From an uncultured Clostridia bacterium (lineage in GTDB: Bacteria; Bacillota; Clostridia; Christensenellales; UBA1242): a DNA stretch of 64,000 nucleotides. The DNA lies in contig CAKVHV010000002.1 in assembly GCA_934754475.1 (NCBI GenBank), positions 62,001 to 126,000 on the forward strand, in the 5' to 3' direction. A program made the translations under genes and the position numbers. The notes under the pieces were generated by a model, which saw only the letters and a list, made by a program, of their open reading frames with translations, had not been told where the DNA came from and did not search any database. This document shows positions 23,116 through 33,382 of this stretch, in pieces; the first letter of the stretch is position 1; each line of letters opens with the position of its first letter.

Positions 23116-25197
23116 TTATTTTTTAAGTTTTTTTGCACTATCTAGTAGACCTTGCAAACTAGTTTTCTTTTTTGGTTCAGCCTTTGGTTCTTCTACTTTT
23201 TCTTCCTTACTTTCTTCAGGTTTAGTTTCCGAAACTTCTTCATTTGATTTGTTTTCTTCTGCTTCGCCTTCGACAGTCTTGATTGTGTTATCAATAGAAT
23301 TTGCCAAGTCGTTTTGATTTTCAACTAGTTCTTTGTTGGTTTTTTCAATATCTTTTTGGATATTTGCTAGATTTGCAAAAGGATTTGAATATTGTTCAGA
23401 TTCCTTTTTTTCTCTCTCTTTGATTTTTTCAATCTCTTCGTTGTATTCAGAGTTTTGTTTGTTAACTTCTCTTAGTTTTGAGAGTAATTCGTTTTCTTCA
23501 GTCTTTAATTGTTCGTCACGATTGTCTGTTGAAACAATTTCAGCGATTGCGTTTTTCTTGGCTGGTTTTTCTTCAACAACTTCTTCTTCGTCATCGAAAT
23601 CGTCGAATTTTCTTCTCTTTTTCTTGTCAGCAACTCTTTGTCTAAATTCTGGAGTATTGAAGTAATCTCTAACATTGTTAATTGCTTCGATTTCAGCAAG
23701 TCTAACTTTGATGTCTTGTTCAAGTTTGAGAATATATTCTTGTTTTGCCTTGATGTCAGCATCTTGGTCAGCAACAAGCAAAGTCATTTTGTCAATTTCT
23801 TCTTGCAAAATCTTAGACTTTTCTTCTTTTTCTTTCAAAATTGGTTCTTGTTGAGCTTGAATTTCCTTGTTAATTTGTCCCCAAACCTTGTTAGCATAAG
23901 TACGACATTCACTCATCATGTTTTCTTCAACTTGTGCCTTTTTCTCCTTGATTTCTGCAGTTAAACTTGCAATATCTTGGTCCATTTCGGCTTGTTGTTT
24001 TTCAAAGTTAACTTTGGAATATTCGTAGTCCTTTTCCAATTGTTGTTGTTTTTGTTGTTCTTCGTTGTATTTTTTCTTTAGATAGTTGGCTTCAATCTTA
24101 ACTGATGTTGCATTCAATTGCTCAGTAAGTGATGCCATGTTTTCTCTAACCGCTTGAGATTTTCTCTCATAATCTTTGGTAACTTCGTCAAATGCTTTTT
24201 GGAAGTTGAACATTTCTTGTTCTTTTGAGTTAATTCTTTCGGTTATTCCACGTTTGAAGTTAAAGTATTTTTCACCTTCAAGCATCGCTCTATCAAGAAG
24301 CAAAGCACTCTCTACTCCAACTGGTTCAAAGTTAAAGTCTTCAAAGTGATTGGTATTCATTTCAGCTTCTTCGGCTTCTTTTTGTTCTTGCAAAGCTCTC
24401 TTTTCAAGATATTCTTGCAAAACTGGAATAGCTTCTCTAATTTCTCTTGGAGTAAACAAAACTTCGTAGTCAACAAATGATGGCATTGTTGAACATGCTT
24501 TGTTCAAATATCTTTCGAATTCATGAAATTCATAGTACAAATCAGCATATCTGCTAGATTCCAAAAGTTTAAGTACAGTTGTTACAAATAGTCCAATAAA
24601 TGTATAGAACAAAGGCAACATCAAAACTTCAAGCAAGCCTTCGAAATATCCTATTGTTTCGCCTGCCGAAGCACCTTCGCCTGCACCATATTTGTTAAGT
24701 GGCGCACCATACACAAACACAAGTCCAAATAGTAGTGTCAAAACCGATACCATGATTGTTATAAACATTACGGTATTAGAAATATTTTTGTAAGCACTAC
24801 TTCTGGTTGGTTGATCAATACAAGTAGTTGAATTGATATATTCAGATGGTTGTCTGTCTCTATTAAGCATATATTCTTGCCAAGAGTATCTCAAGGTCTT
24901 TGGAACTTGCTTAAATTTGTTATTAACTTCAACTAGATTGTCTTCGTTTATAAATGGGTTTTTCTTAAAGTATCTATTAAATCCCGTAACACTGTGAAGA
25001 AGTCTTGATTCGTATGTACGAGCAATTAATACACAACAGATAATAATACCTAGCAAAAATACAGCAAGTGATATGAAAAGCACATATTGAAGACCAGATT
25101 GTGGGTCAGTGTCTCCACCGAAACCGCCAATGGTTTCAAAGACTTTCATAATGTTGCCTACTAAGTTATCTGCCAAAAATTTACCTGCATTCAACAT
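23116..25197 (-). CDS. Membrane protein with MotA/ZorA-like N-terminus and long coiled coil
   Basis: A 693-residue protein that I do not recognise as a named family member. Three hydrophobic segments lie at about 40-62, 140-165 and 188-212. The third follows a Gly-rich turn (GEGASAGETIGYFEGLLEVL), a layout like MotA/TolQ/ExbB proton-channel subunits. Residues 260-640 are a Glu/Lys/Gln-rich coiled coil, presumably cytoplasmic, and the last 50 are an acidic Pro/Lys-rich tail. The anti-phage motor subunit ZorA has the same order of parts, but no ZorB/MotB-like partner is adjacent. The start is ATG behind AGGAG. Confidence 0.6.
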   Translation of the reverse strand: MLNAGKFLADNLVGNIMKVFETIGGFGGDTDPQSGLQYVLFISLAVFLLGIIICCVLIARTYESRLLHSVTGFNRYFKKNPFINEDNLVEVNNKFKQVPKTLRYSWQEYMLNRDRQPSEYINSTTCIDQPTRSSAYKNISNTVMFITIMVSVLTLLFGLVFVYGAPLNKYGAGEGASAGETIGYFEGLLEVLMLPLFYTFIGLFVTTVLKLLESSRYADLYYEFHEFERYLNKACSTMPSFVDYEVLFTPREIREAIPVLQEYLEKRALQEQKEAEEAEMNTNHFEDFNFEPVGVESALLLDRAMLEGEKYFNFKRGITERINSKEQEMFNFQKAFDEVTKDYERKSQAVRENMASLTEQLNATSVKIEANYLKKKYNEEQQKQQQLEKDYEYSKVNFEKQQAEMDQDIASLTAEIKEKKAQVEENMMSECRTYANKVWGQINKEIQAQQEPILKEKEEKSKILQEEIDKMTLLVADQDADIKAKQEYILKLEQDIKVRLAEIEAINNVRDYFNTPEFRQRVADKKKRRKFDDFDDEEEVVEEKPAKKNAIAEIVSTDNRDEQLKTEENELLSKLREVNKQNSEYNEEIEKIKEREKKESEQYSNPFANLANIQKDIEKTNKELVENQNDLANSIDNTIKTVEGEAEENKSNEEVSETKPEESKEEKVEEPKAEPKKKTSLQGLLDSAKKLKK

Positions 25198-25235
25198 AAA
25201 TTTCTCCTAATTTCATTTTTCTATATACATCTAGT

Positions 25236-25249
25236 ATTATATCATACAA
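25236..25249 (-). promoter_or_regulatory. Candidate extended -10 promoter of the coiled-coil protein gene
   Basis: Minus-strand TGATATAAT (TGn plus TATAAT at 25236-25241) lies about 40 bases before the ATG. The -35 region is weak (TTAGTT-like). Confidence 0.45.
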
Positions 25250-25293
25250 AAATGTATTTAACTAACAATTTTCGATATAATTTTCAAAAACTT

Positions 25294-28200
25294 TTAGATA
25301 ACTTCCAAGAGTTTTCCCATGTGAAAAGAATACAAAAATTTTGATTTGATGGCTATATTTGTTGCTTTTTCAAAAGCTTGTTTGTAAATATCCAATTGCA
25401 AGGCATAATTTGACTTCAAAAACTCTTCGTTATTTGTCTTGTTAGTTTTGTAATCAATCAAGTACCCCACACCATCTTTGACTACAACCAAATCAATAAC
25501 ACCTTGCACTATAACCTTAGTATTATTATCGCTATTTTTAACAATTTTATTATAATTTTGTTGCATTAAAAATTGCTTTTCCTTAAAAATTTTGTCTGCG
25601 CCCAAGATTAATTCTGATAGATTTTCTTTTGCCTTAAAAATCTCATCAAAATTTATTTTTTCAAAAATGCTTTTTGAAATAACATTTTGCATAACTAATT
25701 TGTTTGCAATATCCAAAATTTCGTCCTTTGTTTCGTCAAAATTTAGATTTTGCATAATACTATGATAAGCAGTTCCTAACTCTAGTGCATCGGTACTATC
25801 AAGTTTGTCTTCTGGGGATAAATTTTTCGGACAATAATTAAGATTTTCATAATCTTTTTCTTCGTTTAAAATATTTGTAACAGTATTTTTGATTGTAAAC
25901 ACTTGAGTGTTTGGCTTGTTTTCGGTTGATTTTACAAATGTCTCAAGCAAATTTTTGTCTACATCCCCTATTGCAATTTGATTATTACTACTAGACAAAT
26001 CATCCAAAATATCTTCCATTTTTAAAAACTGAATATCAGCCATGCTATCCAAGTTTTCGTTAAGGACAAAATCCTTTCTATTTTCAAAATTTGAATAATA
26101 TACACTTGGAACTGCCTTAAATACAAAATCAAAATAATTTTTGGAAAAATATATGTCTTTTTGAACATTTTTATCAAAGTTTTCTAGGTTGTATGTTCCT
26201 ATCATATCAAGATGTTCCTTGGCTCTAGTCATGGCAACGTACAAAAGTCTAATTTCTTCGTTAATCTCGGATTTTTTGTTGTCTAACTTACAAGCATTTC
26301 TAATTAGAGTATCTTGCAAAACTCTTGTTTCTGGATTAATAGACTTAAGTCCAAATCCAAAGTTGTCGCCTATAATTAAGTCGTTTGTATCTTTGTTGAT
26401 ATTAAATCTTTTGCCAAGACCACACATAATAACCGCTGGGAATTCTAGTCCTTTGCTATAATGTATTGTCATTATCTGTACAGCATTGCCATTTGTCCCT
26501 ACTTTTTGAAGTTCGTTGTCTTTGGATACAAAGTCCAAAAAGTCCAAAAATTTGTCAACATTATATTTGTAACTTTCGCTACAAGAAAGACTCAAAAATT
26601 CTTTGACATTATTTACTTTTTCAATTCCATTTGGCATACTTTTGAGTTTAATTATAATATCAAAATCATCAAGAACTTTTTGTAAATATTCACAAATTGT
26701 GTGTGATGTCAAATATAGTCCACTAAACTTACTAAATTCGTAGAATTTATTTAGTTTTTCGAAAATCTCATCTTCACTATTATAATTTAAAACAGCGTCA
26801 AAAAAGTTGTCTTTTGGATAGTCTTGTCTTATTTTATTAAGTTCATCATCGTTTAATTCAAACAAATTTTTCAAAACTATTGAAAGAGCCAAATCGTCGT
26901 GGAAATTGCTTGCAACTTTAATTATGCTAGTTAACAAGTTGATTTCATAACTTCCATAAAAATCCACCGAAACTACAGTACTAGCAGGAATTTGCATTTG
27001 AGACAAAGTGTCATAGAGAGTTTTGACAAAACTTCCCCTAGACCTAATAATTATTGCAATATCTCTGTAATCAAAGTATGTTCCATCAGTTTTTTTGCAT
27101 GTTTTAAGCATTGCAATTTTGTTTGCTACAAGTATGGCTTCTTTTTTTTCAAGTTCACTACTTTCCGCCATCTCATCATCATTAATTTTTGAATCGAGAA
27201 TACTAAGTGCCACATTACATCCACTAACCTTCCCACTTGATACAAATCGAGAATTTTTGCTATAATTAATTCCAATTGTATCTTCGGTTATGAGTTTATC
27301 AAATACTAAGTTGTTAAATTCCAAAATGTTTTTGTCGCTTCGATAATTTTGGTTAAAATTAATAACTTTGTTTTCTTTGGTGTCGTTTTGGAACTTATAA
27401 AATTTGTTTACAAATATTTTTGGATTAGATTGTCTAAAGGCATATATGCTCTGCTTAACGTCGCCTATCATATAGTAGTTATTGCTAGAAACAAGTTTGC
27501 TTACAATTTTTTCTTGTTTCTCATTAATATCTTGGTATTCATCAAAAAATATGAATTTATAATTTGATTTCAAAATTTCTTGAATGTTTTGATTTTCAAG
27601 AAGATTGAGCATTTTGTCTTCAAGGTCATTAAAGTCAAGATTATTTTTCTTTTTCTTGTCACTTGCGAATTTATCTAAAATTTCTTGTGAGAGTTCAAGC
27701 AATTTATCCAAGTTTTTTCTGCTAGATATAATATTATTTAGTATCTCGTCTTTATCCAAACTAACAAGATACTTCTTTATATCTTTGAGAGTATCCAAGT
27801 AATTTTGATTAACTACCCCCACCTGTTCATCAAAATCTAGTTCGACTACATCGGCATTTTTGGATTTTCTTGGTTTTGTTTGAGTGTCAAGACTATTTAT
27901 AACTTTCAAAAATTGTGTAAAGTTATTTGACGAAATTAACATTTCACAAGCATTTTTTCGATTTAACAAAAAATCCATGTATTTATCTAGTTCAAGTGTC
28001 TTGCAAGTTTCAATTGTTTTGTTTAGGCTAAACAAAACATTACCAAGTAACTTCTTGCAATAATCCAATAAGTACACAAGTACTTTGTTATTATCCAAAT
28101 CTTCAAGATAACAATCTTTGATATTCTCTTTAATCCAATTTGTCGGGTCGGCTTTGTTTCTAAGATAATTAATTATTGCATAAATAATCTTTTTTAGTCC

Positions 28201-28707
28201 CAAGTCATTTCTTTTTGTGTTATAACTCTCATACAACTCAAAAAACTCATCGTCCGAACTTGCAATATGTTTTTCAAAAACATTCTTAGTTGCACTTTCT
28301 ATCAAATATTTAGATTCTTTTTCGGAAAGCATCTTGAAGTCCGGGCTTTCATTTATTTCATAAAAATATTTAATTATAAGTTTTTTACAAACTGAATGTA
28401 AAGTTCCTATCTCTGCCGAATCAATAATGTCAAGTTGGTTTTTCAAAAACTTTTTGTCATCTGGCTCAGCGGTTGAAAGTGAAGTAACAATAGCATTATA
28501 TAACTTTTGTTTGATTTCGGTCGCCGCCGCATCTGTAAATGTTAGCACCATTAGATTTTTAACCGAAACTTTTTGAACAAGAATGATTTTCATTAGTTTT
28601 TGAATCATGGTCGATGTCTTGCCAGAACCTGCAGACGCCGACACCAACACATTTGAATTTTCAGAACCTAAAAATTCTTTTTGTTCATCATTTGGTTCGT
28701 ATGCCAT
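25294..28707 (-). CDS. addA: ATP-dependent helicase/nuclease subunit A
   Basis: A 1137-residue UvrD-type helicase plus RecB-family nuclease of the AddAB double-strand-break resection complex. Visible parts are the Q-motif region DEQKEFL (7-13), Walker A SASAGSGKTS (23-32, Lys30), Walker B FFDEYQDIN, the MIGDVKQSIYAFRQ motif III, LLYVAMTRAKEH near residue 830, and the C-terminal nuclease YLIDYKTNK. It resects DNA ends for RecA loading in recombination repair. It starts within the addB stop (TAATG, shared base 28707), so translation is coupled. Confidence 0.97.
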   Translation of the reverse strand: MAYEPNDEQKEFLGSENSNVLVSASAGSGKTSTMIQKLMKIILVQKVSVKNLMVLTFTDAAATEIKQKLYNAIVTSLSTAEPDDKKFLKNQLDIIDSAEIGTLHSVCKKLIIKYFYEINESPDFKMLSEKESKYLIESATKNVFEKHIASSDDEFFELYESYNTKRNDLGLKKIIYAIINYLRNKADPTNWIKENIKDCYLEDLDNNKVLVYLLDYCKKLLGNVLFSLNKTIETCKTLELDKYMDFLLNRKNACEMLISSNNFTQFLKVINSLDTQTKPRKSKNADVVELDFDEQVGVVNQNYLDTLKDIKKYLVSLDKDEILNNIISSRKNLDKLLELSQEILDKFASDKKKKNNLDFNDLEDKMLNLLENQNIQEILKSNYKFIFFDEYQDINEKQEKIVSKLVSSNNYYMIGDVKQSIYAFRQSNPKIFVNKFYKFQNDTKENKVINFNQNYRSDKNILEFNNLVFDKLITEDTIGINYSKNSRFVSSGKVSGCNVALSILDSKINDDEMAESSELEKKEAILVANKIAMLKTCKKTDGTYFDYRDIAIIIRSRGSFVKTLYDTLSQMQIPASTVVSVDFYGSYEINLLTSIIKVASNFHDDLALSIVLKNLFELNDDELNKIRQDYPKDNFFDAVLNYNSEDEIFEKLNKFYEFSKFSGLYLTSHTICEYLQKVLDDFDIIIKLKSMPNGIEKVNNVKEFLSLSCSESYKYNVDKFLDFLDFVSKDNELQKVGTNGNAVQIMTIHYSKGLEFPAVIMCGLGKRFNINKDTNDLIIGDNFGFGLKSINPETRVLQDTLIRNACKLDNKKSEINEEIRLLYVAMTRAKEHLDMIGTYNLENFDKNVQKDIYFSKNYFDFVFKAVPSVYYSNFENRKDFVLNENLDSMADIQFLKMEDILDDLSSSNNQIAIGDVDKNLLETFVKSTENKPNTQVFTIKNTVTNILNEEKDYENLNYCPKNLSPEDKLDSTDALELGTAYHSIMQNLNFDETKDEILDIANKLVMQNVISKSIFEKINFDEIFKAKENLSELILGADKIFKEKQFLMQQNYNKIVKNSDNNTKVIVQGVIDLVVVKDGVGYLIDYKTNKTNNEEFLKSNYALQLDIYKQAFEKATNIAIKSKFLYSFHMGKLLEVI

Positions 28708-31700
28708 TATTTATCCCCCTTTTGTTTTAATTCTTCTATTGTGCTAACATTGTCTACTACTCTATCCTTGTCTTTTTGATAATTACATAGTCCAATATAT
28801 TCACAATAATCACACGCACATGTGGATTTTGTTTTGAGCGGATATGGAGTTATGTCTCCCTTCAAAATATTATCCACTGCTTTGTTAACTTGAGTTATCG
28901 CATAATTAAGTAGATAATCCAAGTCTTCTTTTTGAATACACATCCTATTTAAAAATGCACTATTTTTGTAAAATTCACCGCTTGATGACGTAGATAAATT
29001 AATAGTTGTACTTTTGTAAGAAGGTGTAGTCAAGTTTTTGTCAAGGCTATATATAATTGAGTCATTTCTATCCATAACCCCAATAAACTTATAATTTCCG
29101 CCATCATAAGTTAAATTATTTTTAATCGGCAAATAAAATGCTCCGCTTGGCGACAAATGTTTTTCTTCGGCAAAAGCCTTGGCGTATACAAGTAGTTGGA
29201 GTTTTTTGCCACTATAGACATCTGTATAATCGTCAAAACTTGAGTCTCCGGTTTTGTAGTCGATTATTATAAAATTGTCCCCACAAATATCTACTCTATC
29301 TATTACACCCTTGATTTTGATATTGTTATACTTAAGATTACTTAAAAAACCATACTCCAAATATTTTTTGTTTGGCAAAAAATTACTTGAGTTAATCTCG
29401 TTTTGAATACCATGAACAATTCTTATTAACTCTTTTTTGAGAGATTTGATTACATAACTATTGTTTTTGTTAGAAGCAAATCTTTTGTAGTCATCCGTTT
29501 GCAAAATTTTATCTAAGCAATCTAGTGCAAATTTGTCTAAATCTTCTGTATCACTATCCACAATCTTACTTACAACGCTTTTCAAAACAGCGTGTATAAT
29601 TGTACCTATGTCTTGTGGCTTTAACTCGCTTGACTGGAAGTTTTTGAGTCTTAATCCAAATCTAGCAAAATGCTTGTATGGGCAACTATAATATGTCTCA
29701 ATCTGACTGACACTTGTTGAATTATTCAAAAACATATTTGGATTTTTGATATTCTGTTTGTAGCCTTTGAGTGAATTATTATCAATAAGCCCAAAGATTT
29801 TGTCATCCTTTAGTGAATGAATTAGTAGGTTATAAATTTTCCTAAAGTTATCGTTTGAAAAATACACATTGTAATCTTTGGTCATATTTAAAATATTATC
29901 CAAAACAACTTCTCTTGATTGATTGTTAAATATAACCGAATTTAAATCCAAATCATAATAAGACTTGTCCACAAAACGAAGGTCATAAGACTTATTAACA
30001 ACTTCGTAATCAAAAATATTTTGCAAACTCTTAATGAGCATATTTGGATACATAGTTCCTTCACTACTTGCATCCAAAAAACTAAGGAACAAGCCTTTTT
30101 TTGCCTTTTGCGTAGTATCAAATAGTTTGAATAATTTTCGTTGATTAATAAGTGCTATTGTAGGATTAATTTTGGATGCGTTTGGAAGCAATGCAATTTC
30201 ATCATCGGTCATAAGTCCATTGTCTACTTTGAAAGAAGGAAGTTTGCCTTCGTTACATCCTAGAATATAAATATAATCATATGTACTTACATAACTTGTT
30301 TCAAAGTCGGCAACAAACAAGGTATTGCTTGTAATTGGCGGAAGACTAATATTTGTGCTTTCCAAGTACGACTTAAATGTTTCCAAAAATTCATCAAAAC
30401 TCTGAATGTCCTTGCCAAAAACCATTTTGTAATCATTTATGATATTGTTTAGTTTGTTTTGAACTTGACTTAACACTCTTTGATTTAAAGCATCCAATTT
30501 TTCTTTGTACAATTCACATTTTGGATTTAGATATTCAAGAATTTCACAAATAATATTATCAAAATAAAACTCGGTTGAATTATTTGTTTTTGATAGTTCC
30601 GCCCATTTTGTCAACTTGTTTGAAAAGTCAGTAATCTCTTCATCAATTATATCTTCTAACATCAAACATCCAAAACCTTTAAGTCCCAAGGTTTTGAGTT
30701 TTGAATCTACTTTTAATACACTATCGCTATCAAAGCCCAAAATTGAATTTTTGATAATATGAACATAGTCACTACTTACAAATTGATTATCAAATAGATT
30801 GCAAATATCAAGAATAAGTCTAATTAATTCGTGATTGATAATAAGTTCACTTTTATCAAAATAACTAGGAATCTGATACTTTTTTAGTTCTCTTTCAAAC
30901 TCGTCTTTGTAAGTAAGCATACTAGGCAAAACACAAGCAAAGTTATCAAAAGAAAGACTACTATTTCTAACCCTACTATATATATCCGCTACAACATAAG
31001 ATATTTCGTCACTAATATTATCAAATTCAAAAATGTTTATTCTTTCATCTATGACTCTAGCTTTTTTAGGAGTATAAGCCAAAAGATTTTCAAGCAAATC
31101 ATTTGTCTTTGTTAATTTATCAATTTTGAAATTAAGTCCTTCGATTTTAAATATATCAATCAAATCAAAGTAGACTTTGTTTGTATAAATATTTGAATTA
31201 TTGCTCTCCTTTCCATAAGTGCAAGCAATATAAGTTTCATCGCTAAATCTAGCAATTTTGGAGATAATTTGAAGATAAATAGAAGTAAAGTCGTCAAATT
31301 CGACAAAGTAAAAACAAGTATTTTTGAGATTATCTTTGTTTAATGTATCTGCAAAAAGCCTAAGCATATTAAAACTATCCGTATACTCAGTCTTCAAAAA
31401 TTTTTCATATTCTGAATATATGAGTTTAATGTCTTTTTGCTTAAGATTAGCATAATCATTTGAATCTGTCACATACATATCATCACAAGATATATTACAA
31501 CTTTTTAACAAACATATCGTTTCAAAAAGTTCACTTGCAAAGCCGATAAAATTAGTCGCTTTTTTGAATGTATGCAATTTATCCTTGTTTTCAATTAGCA
31601 ATTTTTTTGTAAGTGCTACACCCGATTGTTTTGTAAGAATATTTTTGTTTGTGTTTATTAAAAACTTTTTTGAGAACCTTGACATTGACATAATATTGAC

Positions 31701-31874
31701 GTCAAAAAAACAAGTCTCACCAGTTTCTTCAAAGAGACGCTGTTCCAAACTAAATAGTGTTCTATCTGGAGCAATTATTATATGATTTTTGCTTTTATCT
31801 CTGTTTTTGAGAATTTCAAAAATTTTTTCGTTGCAAATCTCACTACACTTGCCCGCCAAAATATGTATGTCCAC
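28707..31874 (-). CDS. addB: ATP-dependent nuclease subunit B
   Basis: A 1055-residue AddB. The C-terminal nuclease is intact (IIDYKTGDSSFDDY near residue 870). The four iron-sulfur cysteines are recognisable: one in YYSCPYKHFARF and three in CACDYCEYIGLC near the end. The N-terminus differs from most AddB: the usual Walker A (GRSGSGKT-like) is replaced by AGKCSEICNE (7-16), so nucleotide binding there is doubtful. The start is GTG at 31874 with AGGAG seven bases upstream. AddA provides the main motor. Confidence 0.93.
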   Translation of the reverse strand: MDIHILAGKCSEICNEKIFEILKNRDKSKNHIIIAPDRTLFSLEQRLFEETGETCFFDVNIMSMSRFSKKFLINTNKNILTKQSGVALTKKLLIENKDKLHTFKKATNFIGFASELFETICLLKSCNISCDDMYVTDSNDYANLKQKDIKLIYSEYEKFLKTEYTDSFNMLRLFADTLNKDNLKNTCFYFVEFDDFTSIYLQIISKIARFSDETYIACTYGKESNNSNIYTNKVYFDLIDIFKIEGLNFKIDKLTKTNDLLENLLAYTPKKARVIDERINIFEFDNISDEISYVVADIYSRVRNSSLSFDNFACVLPSMLTYKDEFERELKKYQIPSYFDKSELIINHELIRLILDICNLFDNQFVSSDYVHIIKNSILGFDSDSVLKVDSKLKTLGLKGFGCLMLEDIIDEEITDFSNKLTKWAELSKTNNSTEFYFDNIICEILEYLNPKCELYKEKLDALNQRVLSQVQNKLNNIINDYKMVFGKDIQSFDEFLETFKSYLESTNISLPPITSNTLFVADFETSYVSTYDYIYILGCNEGKLPSFKVDNGLMTDDEIALLPNASKINPTIALINQRKLFKLFDTTQKAKKGLFLSFLDASSEGTMYPNMLIKSLQNIFDYEVVNKSYDLRFVDKSYYDLDLNSVIFNNQSREVVLDNILNMTKDYNVYFSNDNFRKIYNLLIHSLKDDKIFGLIDNNSLKGYKQNIKNPNMFLNNSTSVSQIETYYSCPYKHFARFGLRLKNFQSSELKPQDIGTIIHAVLKSVVSKIVDSDTEDLDKFALDCLDKILQTDDYKRFASNKNNSYVIKSLKKELIRIVHGIQNEINSSNFLPNKKYLEYGFLSNLKYNNIKIKGVIDRVDICGDNFIIIDYKTGDSSFDDYTDVYSGKKLQLLVYAKAFAEEKHLSPSGAFYLPIKNNLTYDGGNYKFIGVMDRNDSIIYSLDKNLTTPSYKSTTINLSTSSSGEFYKNSAFLNRMCIQKEDLDYLLNYAITQVNKAVDNILKGDITPYPLKTKSTCACDYCEYIGLCNYQKDKDRVVDNVSTIEELKQKGDK

Positions 31875-32039
31875 TTGTGTTCTCCTACACCAAATTCGAT
31901 TTTGTTAACCAAAAAATTAGATTTTTTAAGTAATTTATATTTATTAAATATTTAATTTTTTAATTAAATTAACTTAAATATTTAAATTTAAAATAATCAA
32001 TTATAGTGTAGCAAATATCGACACAAATTTCAAGAAATC

Positions 32040-32264
32040 TCACCTTGATAATTTTTTTATTTCGGACTGAAGTTTATTTATCCTTTCCAAGTATTTTTCT
32101 TCCAAACTAATTTCTGTGTTTTTCTTAATGAGTCTAACTAGCCCCAAAAACAAATTCATTATATCTTCGTCAGATACAATTGCGCTTTTTGATTTAAACT
32201 TAAGTACTCGTTTTTTGGTGAAAAAAATACACCCAAAATTATTTATAAATGTTATATTATCCAT
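32040..32264 (-). CDS. Hypothetical protein, 74 residues
   Basis: Not recognised. The first half is mixed beta/basic (FINNFGCIFFTKKRVLKFKSK) and the second is an amphipathic helix (EEKYLERINKLQSEIKKLSR). It is divergently oriented from the plus-strand gene at 32343. No strong ribosome binding site precedes the ATG (GGAA at about -14), so it is a plausible but unproven gene. Confidence 0.45.
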   Translation of the reverse strand: MDNITFINNFGCIFFTKKRVLKFKSKSAIVSDEDIMNLFLGLVRLIKKNTEISLEEKYLERINKLQSEIKKLSR

Positions 32265-32342
32265 GGTCTAATTATTTCCAACTAATCATATAATTAACCC
32301 CTTTCACATATAATTTTAAAAAAATATATAAAGGAAAAAGTT

Positions 32343-33296
32343 ATGCAAGAAAATTTTATTCACTTGATTAGTACATGCGAAGCATCGGTTTCAATTAACG
32401 GAAAAAATGTTGGGGTTATAGATAATATTAATAACTTTGAAATAGACTTTGTAAGTAGAACAAATAGAGTTTTTGTAGGATTTCAGCCTATAAACTCTAA
32501 TTCTTTGCCATACACTTTTGAATTACAAACAAACAAAAGTGTTATGTGCCAAAACGATAATGTTCAAATTATTCCCTTTCCAAACTCGCATTATGATGTG
32601 ATTATGAATTCATTTTTAATCTCTCAAAACCAAAACTCAAAATCTATACTTAACAAAAATTTGGGGAATTATTATATTACAATTACTAGCGGAAGTTCAA
32701 GCCAAATTACAATTTACAGCGGAGCAAGTATAGTTTTTAATCAAAACATCCCGCTTGTAACTTCTGCCAAATGCGAACTTAAGAAAGATTTAATTGTAAT
32801 AACTGGCTACATAACTGATTCAAAATACTACTTGTTAATACTAAATACTCAAGACATAAGTGTAGTATTTAGTGATATTGTTGAGTCTATTGAAATGACT
32901 AATGAAAGTATAACATCACTTAAAAATCTAAAAGATATTTCACATCACTCGGTAGTATGCAAAGTAGATTTTGCTTCGCACAAAAGCGAAAATTATCATG
33001 TTTACGAAAATAATACTTGCGGAAATCCTAGTAGTATTTATCTTATGCCAAAAGATTTTTTGGAATGTCTAAAGGTCGGTGACGAAAATAAAATTAAGAC
33101 AATGCTTTGTAGCAATCTACTAAACACCCCTATTGCCAAATTCCAAAGTTACTTTGGAAATATCAAAGAAATTTATATTAACAGACACGAGATTAACCCA
33201 CAAAAAATTAATTACTCTGTTTTAACCGACAAAATTAAAAATTATAATTTTGTTATTGATAACTTGAAAATTAAAGAAATCGAAGAAATATTTTAA
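32343..33296 (+). CDS. Hypothetical beta-rich protein, 317 residues
   Basis: Not recognised. It begins MQENFIHLISTCEASVSING and is rich in Ser, Asn, Ile and short beta-prone stretches (NYYITITSGSSSQITIYSG near 108-126). It has no signal peptide, transmembrane segment or known catalytic motif. AAGGAAA precedes the ATG. It may head the plus-strand island with the two proteases, though a separate promoter stands before those. Confidence 0.65.
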   Translation: MQENFIHLISTCEASVSINGKNVGVIDNINNFEIDFVSRTNRVFVGFQPINSNSLPYTFELQTNKSVMCQNDNVQIIPFPNSHYDVIMNSFLISQNQNSKSILNKNLGNYYITITSGSSSQITIYSGASIVFNQNIPLVTSAKCELKKDLIVITGYITDSKYYLLILNTQDISVVFSDIVESIEMTNESITSLKNLKDISHHSVVCKVDFASHKSENYHVYENNTCGNPSSIYLMPKDFLECLKVGDENKIKTMLCSNLLNTPIAKFQSYFGNIKEIYINRHEINPQKINYSVLTDKIKNYNFVIDNLKIKEIEEIF

Positions 33297-33323
33297 AAAA
33301 ATTTTTAGAAACATGTCTAATAT

Positions 33324-33353
33324 TTGCACTAACCTATATTTTTGTAGTATACT
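33324..33353 (+). promoter_or_regulatory. Candidate promoter of the YugP-like pair
   Basis: TTGCAC (33324-33329), an 18-base spacer, then TATACT (33348-33353). The predicted start near 33360 gives a leader of roughly 58 bases before the TTG start codon. Confidence 0.55.
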
Positions 33354-33382
33354 AAAAATGTATAGAATAGTTAAATATAGTT

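Noticed and set aside
23116..25197. A complete Zorya defence system
   Set aside because: Only the ZorA-like layout is present; neighbours are addAB and a PRC-barrel gene, with no ZorB, ZorC, ZorD or ZorE.
31875..32039. Hairpins in the AT-rich gap upstream of addB
   Set aside because: They consist only of A/T runs expected by chance; the TATAAT there lacks a good -35.
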